A stretch of 64,000 nt of DNA from Magnaporthiopsis rhizophila. Its lineage: Eukaryota; Ascomycota; Sordariomycetes; Magnaporthales; Magnaporthaceae. The position numbers and the translations under genes were made by a program. Location: NCBI GenBank assembly GCA_003049465.1, contig PYSS01000024.1, positions 248,001 to 312,000 on the forward strand, read 5' to 3'. Below the pieces are notes generated by a model, which had not been told where the DNA came from, made no database searches, and saw only the letters and a list, made by a program, of their open reading frames with translations. Positions 55,732 to 64,000 of this stretch are shown piece after piece (the first letter of the stretch is position 1; each line of letters opens with the position of its first letter).

Positions 55732-57719
55732 CTTGACGTAGCTGGCTGGTGGGAGCTGGCTGGGCGATGGCGGCGCGAACAAACGGGAGGGTGGGGCCGG
55801 CGAGGATTTGGACCTGACCAGCAGGGTGGCAGAGACACAAATTAAAACGACGCTTTATTTCGTCCAAACGAGGCGTTAAAGATCGGTCGATGTCGGTGGC
55901 TGTGGTGTGCCTGTGTTGCTGAAGGAGAGAAACGCAAAAAAGCGGTGGATTGGAGTGCCTGGGTTTTTGGCTGGCAGGGTTGAGCCTAGATGGCGTCCGG
56001 TCTAGCGGATGGACGCTCCACTCAATTGCTCGAGCGTCATATTCACACAACTGTGGACAAATTCACCCTCGGTGTGGTGGACGTTAGCGTGGCAATTACT
56101 CAACGCGCGTCATTTTGTTAAGAATCTGGGAACCAGGGCAGGAGCACCCGGTACTTGTTTGTGAATCGGCAATCGCTGGTGCATTTTGCCAGGTGCTCCT
56201 TCCAGGAGAGATCCCGCGTTTCCACCCACGTTCAGAGTCTTGCCCTCTGCGTATGGCGGTCATGCTTTCTTCAAAATGAAAGAGTCACTGTTGGGACCGC
56301 CAAATCGGGAAGATTTTATCAGGTAAAGATCACAGGAACTCCCAAAGATTATAAGAAATAACCAACAGTTACGCACGCCACATTTTATAGACACAAGAAT
56401 TGTCTACGACCTCCAACAAAGTGGAAATGGACTGTTGAATTGTAATTAGTTTCGGAATAAAATCAGAGATAGTCTTTTGGCCACTTGGAGCAGGCCCACA
56501 GGCTAAGAACTGATTAGACTGTCGTAACCACACAGTCAACACTCGTTAACAGGCGACCGCACGCTAAACACATAAACGCCCTGTTTCCCCCTTTCTTCTC
56601 ATTTGGGATCCCAATAGACAATGTTGCTTCTGCGATTCTGCGATTCCGTCCATAACCTGGACCTCACAATGATGTCTAACAGGCCATCGCAAACTGCAAT
56701 GGCAGATGCAGTTGCTATGAGCGCGGCAAACTCCATTGTTGTAACATTTTCTTTTCATCTATTGGTAAGATATACTTATTTGTGAATTTAGGTCCCGCCA
56801 CTGTGCCGGCCGGGAGCATATAATCCATCCTGGAGGTGACGCATGAAAAATGGCTTGTCTTACTTTAAAGCGCTGATAGTAACACGGCACATCGTTGCGC
56901 CGCCGGGAAAACGGCTAATGCATGGATCTGTGTGGCACAGTCGAGCAAGCTTACTTGGCTCTGGGGGCCAAGCGACCTTGGCCGGGCTGACACGGAGTGA
57001 AAAGAAAACGCGGCAGCGGTACTCGGCTTATACGCCGAATGCAAATCCTGCCAATCTCTTTATATCCGCGTTCCGTTTTGCCGACCTAAAGCACTGGTAA
57101 AGTAAATGAGCCATGTCCTTGGAGACAAGGTTCATGGCTTGGCTATGGTGGGGACACGGCAGCAGGTCGGGACCGAGTGTTATCGGGACGCGGCCGGAGG
57201 CGGGGTTTGGACAGACAGCGGCCCCCAGAAATGACCACCGCTGTGGGGGCCGCGCCGCCCGGCTCGTTCGGCCTCCCTTTTACGACTTTCCGCATCTGAC
57301 CACGCCACGCCTATTCCAAATCTCCAAGTGCCTTTCCCCGCTCACAATCCTCCGTTGTTCTTGTAAGCCGCTGCGTTTGCGGATCCTGTGGCTCTCCGGC
57401 AAATGCCGAGCTTACATCTCCTCGACACTGACGATGCAGGGAGCTTTCTGATTTTGCATGAAACGAGCTTATGGCGGCGGCACAAAACTTGCGTGGCCAG
57501 CCTCACTTGAAGGATATCTGCAGGGCCAGCAGCAGCAGCCGGACGACCACAAAGGTAGTATCAACAGTGGACCACGCTATTTGTTAATTAATAATACGGG
57601 CAGGAGCGGAATCCTTGGAGACAAGACTGACGATGGCTTCAACGACGAGCACCGTCTAGGCCCGAGAATGAGGGAGGCGGGATAGCTGCTTCTTTGCAGA
57701 GTCTCACCGACCGTCCGGC
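55732..57719. other. Gene-free 2 kb spacer
   Basis: No gene recognised on either strand. Several short frames lack signals. Confidence 0.5.
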
Positions 57720-57726
57720 TATAAAA
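57720..57726 (+). promoter_or_regulatory. TATA box
   Basis: TATAAAA, 126 bases before the ATG of the cysteine-rich secreted protein, followed by a C/T-rich leader. Confidence 0.6.
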
Positions 57727-57851
57727 CCACGCTTCCCCGAGCTCGTTCCTTATTCATTTCGTTTCCCTCTTCATCGGCATCAGTAGCTGCTCTCCGACGC
57801 ATCAATCATAGCCACAAGCCCGGACAAGCCTCGACAGCGACAGTCAACAAG

Positions 57852-58463
57852 ATGCTTTCGCCGACTGCACTCTTCATCTCCTCCCTCAGCCTTGTTGCGG
57901 CCTTCAAGGTGCCGGAGGGCCAGGCGAACGGAGTCTACCGCGCCTACTACAACGCCGAGGGCCAGGAGGTGCACGAGCTCCTCACGCCCGAGATGCTCAT
58001 CTCGTCGCCGCCCGAGGGCGCCGCCTCGGTGCTGCAGCGGTCGGCGCCGGCCGTGGCGCCCATGACGCCGCGCTACGCCGGCGACAAGAACCCGCTCCTC
58101 TCGAAGCGGCGCGACAACATCTACTGCGGCTGCGGCTTCACGCTCGACCCGGGCGACTGCGACGCCGTCGTGGCCAACCTCAAGGCGCAGTTCGGCTCGG
58201 GCTACACCTTCATCCAGCCGCGCATGTCGTACTACTCCATCATGGGCCGCTCTGTCGTCGCCTTTGTCTGCAACTACTCGGGCAGCGCCTACCTCGGCGT
58301 CTCGGCCCAGACCTACGGCGAGTGGCTGGTCGTCATCACGGCCGAGTGCGGCCGGTACATCGCCGGGTCCGAGGGCACCCCCGGCTCCTCGTCCCAGGGC
58401 TACATGAGGTCCGGCAGCGACTTTTGCGCCAACGCCCTGACCTCGCCCGCCCACCACTGCTGA
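57852..58463 (+). CDS. Small cysteine-rich secreted protein
   Basis: Single exon, 203 residues. It starts with a signal peptide (LSPTALFISSLSLVAAF). A propeptide-like part runs to about residue 88 and ends with SKRR, a KEX2-type dibasic site. The C-terminal 115 residues contain the cysteines: YCGCGFTLDPGDCDAVVANL, FVCNYSGSAY, AECGRYIAG, SDFCANAL and a final HHC, seven in all, so at least three disulfides are possible. No catalytic motif is visible. The layout (secreted, processed, small, Cys rich) is what many fungal effector or antagonism proteins show, but no named family is recognised. It has a clear TATA box and a long gene-poor flank on both sides. Confidence 0.78.
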   Translation: MLSPTALFISSLSLVAAFKVPEGQANGVYRAYYNAEGQEVHELLTPEMLISSPPEGAASVLQRSAPAVAPMTPRYAGDKNPLLSKRRDNIYCGCGFTLDPGDCDAVVANLKAQFGSGYTFIQPRMSYYSIMGRSVVAFVCNYSGSAYLGVSAQTYGEWLVVITAECGRYIAGSEGTPGSSSQGYMRSGSDFCANALTSPAHHC

Positions 58464-58939
58464 TCGCCAGGCTTAGCACTTCCAGCCGGCGAGGAGCAGG
58501 CTGGCTCTTGATGGAGCCTGCTCCGGTCATCTTAGATGCAGGCCTCCCGAAGCCCGTTCCTTCAGCATTGCCGCCACGCAACCGCTCCGCAGAGAGTCGC
58601 TGGGTACCAAGGATTGACGATGCCGGAATGGCCCCTCACTTGCAGTTACTGCATTTGGAAAGGTTGGCAGGGGAAAGGGACTTGTGGTGATTTCTCTCCA
58701 ACTAATTAAGTAGCAAATAAACTCTTCACTAGTCTTGAACGAGACTTAAAAAATTGGGCTGGCTCGTATGCACTTGCGGACTTAGTGCAAGGTAGAGGTG
58801 CATGCAGTAGACGTAGTTGATCTATCTCAAAAGAACTATCAGGAGATGTTGACAGTAGGAGACTCCCCGATTAACGCGCACCGGTCCTGATACCGTAGAT
58901 CCCCCACGTGTGTCCGTTCCTTTGCGACAGAAAAGCTCA
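58464..58939. other. Gene-free spacer
   Basis: 3' flank of the secreted protein gene and approach to the Brr2 fragment. No gene seen. Confidence 0.5.
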
Positions 58940-59374
58940 TCACCTCGGGGACTTCTCGGGGAGGATCAGTTTCTGGGATGAGACAGCAATGCGCGTCTCC
59001 GAGTGCATCCGTCTATCCGATACGACTCAGATGAAATGTAGGTGCAGGGTAGGTCGGGTGCGAATTTGACTCGGCGAAATTCTTGCTGGACGCGGTGAAA
59101 TGGTACAGGGTAGGTCGGCCTCCGAGTGCATCCATCTATCCGACACCACTGAGATGAAATAGTTGGGTGGCATCGGCTCCGTCATGGGGACGGTGAACTC
59201 CGCCAGATGTTCGTTGGTTTCCGACTGCGGGTAATCCTTGCGCAGGATATACTGGTCGTGGAACAGGATGTCCCCGCCGTCGCAGTCCCCGACGGTGACC
59301 CAGAAGCTCTCGGCGATACCGTGGAGGTCGTCGTCCCACTCGAACTTCGGGCTGATGGTCAACTCCCTTCGTAG
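58940..59374 (-). pseudogene. Fragment of splicing helicase Brr2 with internal duplication
   Basis: Minus-strand open block matching a piece of the Brr2 Sec63 region: ELTISPKFEWDDDLHGIAES, ILFHDQYILRKDYPQSETNE, HLAEFTVPMTEPMPPNYFIS and VVSDRWMHSE. It starts right after a CAG acceptor at 59375. After VVSDRWMHSE the frame runs through unrelated residues, and about 120 bases later the same words return (FI, stop, VVSDRRMHSET) and continue with SSQKLILPEKSPR, the next part of Brr2, to a stop. So a short segment was duplicated inside the fragment. The DExH helicase modules are absent. Brr2 unwinds U4/U6 in the spliceosome; the working copy must lie elsewhere. Confidence 0.85.
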
Positions 59375-62044
59375 CTGAACAAGTCAAAAGATACATGTCA
59401 GCGTCGGTCTCCAACAGTCAACAGAATCTGGAACGGAGGAATCATTACTCACTACAGCGGAGCTCAGATAATTAGAGTTACTCCACCTCCTCATTCGCGG
59501 GCCGCGAGGCTTGGTCTGGAGATTGATTTCAAGCAACTATTTAACACTTGAAATGGATAAGGTCCAGGAGCGCCGTAATTTTACCCATTGCAAGCCCAAA
59601 TTAGCGGAGATAATCTCGGGATCATTCGCAGCAGTAGCCTTGAACCGCTAGAGCCTGACATGTTATCGTTAGAAAAGCTTGGCAGATTGAAAAACCGGTA
59701 ATCGCTGGCTTGGAAAAAGACTCGGCGCAGGTGGTTGTTAGGGGATATATCGATAAAAATAAAAAAATGAAGCATTGGACGAACATACGTAGGTTGGCGC
59801 CTTATCATCTCCATGCTGGCAAAAAGGTTTGCGCCCTGTCATCGCCATGTTGGTGGAAGCCATTGGGAAAAAAATGGGGATGGTAAAAATAGGTGCCGTT
59901 GGAAAGAGAATCCCAATGAATAAGGCGGCCAAAAGAAGGTGAACACGCATTTTTTATTTTGGTGCGCCTGACGCGAGAAGAATAATTAGAAACAAGAAAA
60001 GATTTAGGACGCCGCAATGGAGCAGAGGGTACGCAGGACTTGTGAGTGACCCACCTAGAGCGACCTCCAGGTACTCTTTCCCTCTGAATATGGAAGCCAA
60101 TGGAAGAGTTCGCAGACCTTCAGCTGCTATGGCAGGAGGAGCTCCCGCGTAAAGGGCGCGTGTATCTGGGAGTGGGGGTCCTGGGATGTGGGAAGGGAAG
60201 GTGCGACGGGCGGGCAGGAGTGGAAGGGGAAGTAAGAGAAAATAAGGCCGATGAGGTGCCGCACTGGTTAACTGGGCCCAAAATGGATACCCGTGGGCCT
60301 TTAAACCAGATATTTCTATGCATATGTGTTATGGTGTTGCGTCGTCAAGTTCCTTGTATAACGTTGGGGGCAGCGTTAAAAAAAATCATCGAGGTTTCAT
60401 CATGTTGAACCCACTACAGACAACGATATTTGAGTAACTCCAACAGTCTCCCCATAATGCCCTTTTTTTCTACTTTGCTTGGGCAAATACTTTACGGCCA
60501 CTTGCTAAACTGCATCCTTAGGCTTTGCGTCGACGCCAAACAGAAAGCGGAAGTCTGGTGGTGGCCGGCCATCCAGCAGATCGAAGCGCGGAAGACGAGG
60601 TGGGTACAGGACCACAGGTTAGAAAGACGGGCCAGGCAACTGTGTAAACTATTTAACTAATTCTCTTGAAGACTATGCGTGCCCCAGACAGGTTCCAATC
60701 ACGTCATCCCCTGTTCAGAGACCAAGAAGACCGTCCCGCAGCGGGCGCTCTGGTCACCAACTTCGGACCACAGACGCCGTCAACGTAGTGGACAACGGTG
60801 TCACGCAAGCAAAATTCCCGGAGTCACTACTGGGGCCGGTTGTCGGGACTTGGGGCCCCTACCTAGACCGAGAGCGACGAGGGCAGGGGGTTCACACACC
60901 TGAGGAGACGCGCCTAGGGAGGGATCTTCTCGCGAAAAGCCGCACCATCCCCTCAACCTTCGAAGCAAGGCAACGCGGAACATTGGTTGGTTGGAACATG
61001 GAGAGGCTGTCGGAGAGCCCCTTGCAACCAGACAGGATATCCTAGGGGGCGAGCCCCAACCAACAGACTACTCCATCCATCCCCTGGCTCTCGGAGGCTC
61101 AAGGCGGCGCAGAGGCCCGGGCCCGGACCTAGACACGCACATTGCAAGACCAAGGAAGTGTATCCAGAGGCCTCTACACGCTTGGATGTGGTACTAAACG
61201 GATTGCTTGCGTATGACGGGACCACCGACAAGACACCAGGTCACCGAAGCTCGACCCTGGGATGGTCCGTTTCTCATGCAAAGGAGCACGCCAACGTGGC
61301 GTACCAGAGGACAAGGGCGCCGGTCAGCACGCGGAGATAGGGGAATATATGCGCCGTATGCTCCCCGAGGAAAGTCTGGTTACATGCATCCAGGCAGTGG
61401 ATGCTCGGTACCAGCTCCCAGTTTTCTCCTGTGTCAGGGAGGCTCAATCGGGATACATGCACATCCATCGCAACGTCGCGACCCTTGGTCAGCCATGTGG
61501 CAGCTATAAATAGGCAGGCAGGCCCGCCGCCCAACCGTCTCTAGTCCAAGTCTGGTGACGATGCGGGCCGTGTAATGGCGATGGTGGACGAGGTGGGATA
61601 TATTGGCAGCTGGTCTCCGTGCCAAGCTGCCGTATCCGGGCAAGTCGTGAACTTTTTCGCGTGGGGAGCTAATTAACCTACATGCCCAAATTGCTTCTGC
61701 CGCGGCTAATATCGCAACCAGGGTCGACGTCGGACTGGGTGCAGCTCTCCAAAAATTTGGCATCTGTGGGCCCGTCTTGAACCGAGGAGCCAGCTTTGGT
61801 CAGCTCGTGTTTCTTTTTTTGGGAACACCTCGCTGTCGTCATAAATGGCTTGTCGATGCCGCCTCCGACGCGAGGTCTGCTAGGGGATCTATAGCTAAGC
61901 AAGACCTGATTGCCTTTTGTCCCTTGCCCTTGCTAACAGCCGCAGGAAGCGGACGCGTCGCACCCACCGGGTCATTGAACTTTGGCCGCTTCGGAAGCCC
62001 TCACCTTTGCTGGTGTTGACCCAACCCATCCCCACGCGTTCAAT
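59375..62044. other. Gene-free 2.7 kb region
   Basis: No gene recognised. 59600-60000 is moderately AT rich; 60700-61400 is GC rich with mixed short frames and could be an old element, but no protein can be named. The last 150 bases are the promoter of the DUF4360 gene. Confidence 0.45.
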
Positions 62045-62953
62045 ATGGGCCCTTTCTCCAGACTGGCCTGCCTCTTGGCCGTTGCGGCGGCCTGTGCAGC
62101 CCAGGACCTCGTCGATCAGAAGACTGCTGCGCCCATCCCGTCCATCGAGACCAGCACGCCGACGGAGCTTCCCACGAGCACGTTGGAGCCACCCTCCTCC
62201 ATCGCCACCACCACCACCACCTCCTCGGTGGTCCCACCGGGCACACCTGCCACCGAGCCGCCGGGCAAGCCCAGCGCCAACATCACATCCGTCAGCTTCT
62301 CGGGCAACGGGTGCCCCCAGGGCACGCGCGTCCAGTTCTCGGGAGACCTGGGCGCGGGCCTGCAGCTCACGGTGCCAAACTTCACGGCCGTCAGCCGCGG
62401 GTCCGACTTTGACCCGCGGAAACGCACCATCAACTGCCAGGCGCACCTGAGCATCGGCGCCGGCGACAAGGGCTGGCAGGTCAGCCCGGACCTGATCGGG
62501 TACCGCGGCTTCGCGGTGCTGGACAGCGCCGACACGCGCGTCAACTTTTTCGTCACCAGCTACTGGAGCCAGGACGCTGCTGCTACTGTGAGCTGCTCTG
62601 TTTCGTTTTCCTCGTGAGCTTGGCATGTCTGCCGACGACTGGATAATCCATTTCCCCGCTAAACTGTTGCACGTCGCTCGTTCGCATAGGATTCCACCCA
62701 GACGACCATCTCAAACGCCGATGGAAAACGGCTCGCCAAGTTCGTCGACACGGGCGTCCGCCACGAGGTCTGGTCGCCGTGCGTCACCAAGGACGGCGGT
62801 CCCGTCGGCATCTTGAACCTCAACTTCCGCGCCCAGGCCGCGAGCAGCAACGCCACCGCTCTGGCGTACTTTGGCCCGCTTGAGGTGCTGGGGCGGCCGG
62901 AAGTCGAGGTCTCGCAGACTGTGACGTATAAGTGGCGTCGGTGCGACGTATAG
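62045..62953 (+). CDS. DUF4360 secreted protein
   Basis: Two exons (62045-62587 and 62690-62953) give 268 residues. The 102-base intron runs GTGAGC to GCATAG; unspliced, translation would stop ten codons into the intron. A signal peptide (RLACLLAVAAACAAQ) is followed by a Thr/Pro/Ser-rich linker to about residue 78. The DUF4360 domain shows SVSFSGNGCPQGTRVQFSGD, TINCQAHLSI, GWQVSPDLIGYRGFAVLDS and, after the intron, EVWSPCVTKDGG and ILNLNFRAQAAS. Several N-glycosylation sites are present. The domain is widespread in fungi and some bacteria without known function. The intact cysteine pattern suggests a folded extracellular protein. Confidence 0.85.
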
Positions 62954-64000
62954 ACGGGGCGCTGTAGTCGGCCGATGTGGCTTGGAAAAGTAAGAGATGA
63001 AAGAGTGGTGTCTTGCGTGCTGGCCATGTAGCCGCAAACTTAGATGGGAGAATAGCCTAGTCTGGTTTCTTTGATAATATCCAACATTCTCAAAACCTCC
63101 ATACCATGTCCGTTCCTCTCCCCTGGCCTGATGCCGACCCGGCCGGAAACATGTAGCGGTTGGAACTTCACAATCGCGTTGCGCCGTGTGTTGGGAGCCG
63201 ACGTTCTTCGGCAGCTCCCGCGGCAGTCCTTGTTTGTGGCAGTAATCTTATTAGCGACCGCTTCCTCTTCAACACTCCTCACCGCGAAAGAGTATAGCCT
63301 TGCCGTGCCGCCCACACCCACATCCTGGATATCCGTCGATGCTGCTTTTCCCTATCGGATCCTTCTGTCCCTTCTGCCGTACATGCTCGCGATGTCTCTA
63401 TGTCTTGTTGTTCATGATGACGGGCGCGATGGCCTCTGCCACCCCAAGCGGGAGGCCCCAGGGAATCGGCTCGGTTCCAGAGACGATCCGCCGGACTTTT
63501 GGTCGGCGGGCCCCTGCAGCCTTGTGTCCGCTGCTACTTCCCCTGGCCGAGCTTCATCTTGATCGCCGTGCGCTGTTGTCGCCTTCACTCTGTGAGCCTC
63601 GTCTTGGGGGCGTGCCGGTGACCCCTTGTGTGCCGTATTTATTGGACCCTCCGAGACGGCGGACTGGCCCAAAGAAGATGTGTCTGGCGAGTGCCACGGT
63701 TTCTCGTGAAAGGCTCGTGGCTCTTCTGGATCTCTCCCGTTCGGTCGGCACGGATCCGACCACCGGGTCCCTCTCGACGGATCCCACCCATTCCCAACCT
63801 CTTTTCAGGTATCACCGCCCGCCCCTCCGTTGGCGGTTGGGGTCGGTGCGCTTGGATGCCCGTCCCCTTTGACCTCGCAGGATCGAGGTTCTAGCCGTTC
63901 GACGGCGGGACACCCCGTGATTCCCGTCTGCCGTTAGGCCCTGGACTCTTTCTCCTCTGTGCTCCATGCTCGGACCCGCCTCTCTCCTGGAGGGCAGGAG
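62954..64000. other. Gene-free 3' end of the window
   Basis: No gene supported before the window ends. Frames up to 190 codons (for example 63300-63872) lack domains. Confidence 0.45.

Noticed and set aside
60680..61500. Possible transposon or rRNA-like GC-rich block
   Set aside because: Overlapping short frames only; no transposase, reverse transcriptase or rRNA signature could be read.

Overview
The window reads as nuclear DNA of a filamentous ascomycete (Pezizomycotina, probably Sordariomycetes). The signs are short GT-AG introns of 44-120 bases, spliced tRNA genes, and fungal-only families: Clr5-domain, HET-domain, rhodopsin-like integral membrane proteins, SigF-like NTF2 and DUF4360. 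There is no operon structure; genes sit singly on both strands, mostly as compact multi-exon models that I rebuilt by joining frames at splice sites.

Layout. 1-12.3 kb: a small secreted protein, a Clr5-domain protein, convergent tRNA-Trp and tRNA-Arg, a secreted M6-like metalloprotease, a rhodopsin-like membrane protein and an AIM6-like phosphodiesterase. 12.8-17.5 kb: a repeat-rich mosaic with four copies of a foldback palindrome, tandem exon-like modules, two minisatellites, pyrimidine tracts, one plausible acidic-protein gene, and dead fragments of the SF3B1 splicing factor and of an Rsc9-like chromatin subunit. 18.7-24.6 kb: dienelactone hydrolase, SET-domain protein and exopolygalacturonase. 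25.6-31.2 kb: a tRNA-Val-like gene with a palindromic intron, a broken HET gene, a broken kinase-like gene and a flavin monooxygenase. 31.9-37.5 kb: SigF-like NTF2 protein, a disordered coiled-coil protein and an intact HET gene. 39-49.8 kb: a housekeeping block with NEDD8 protease, Slx9, Uba4, Pam17, a hotdog thioesterase and a chromodomain protein. 51.8-55.7 kb: a fungal membrane protein of unknown role and a paraoxonase-like protein. 57.9-63 kb: a small cysteine-rich secreted protein, a fragment of the Brr2 splicing helicase with an internal duplication, and a DUF4360 secreted protein.

How the genes fit together. Secreted products (exopolygalacturonase, M6-like protease, small secreted proteins, DUF4360) suit a plant- or litter-associated fungus. 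Uba4 (Urm1/tRNA thiolation), Slx9 (ribosome assembly), Pam17 (mitochondrial import) and the NEDD8 protease are core cell functions. The two HET genes plus the kinase-like relic suggest an old allorecognition-type neighbourhood; that is inference. The most unusual material is the set of dispersed gene fragments (SF3B1, Rsc9, Brr2) and the foldback elements beside two of them.
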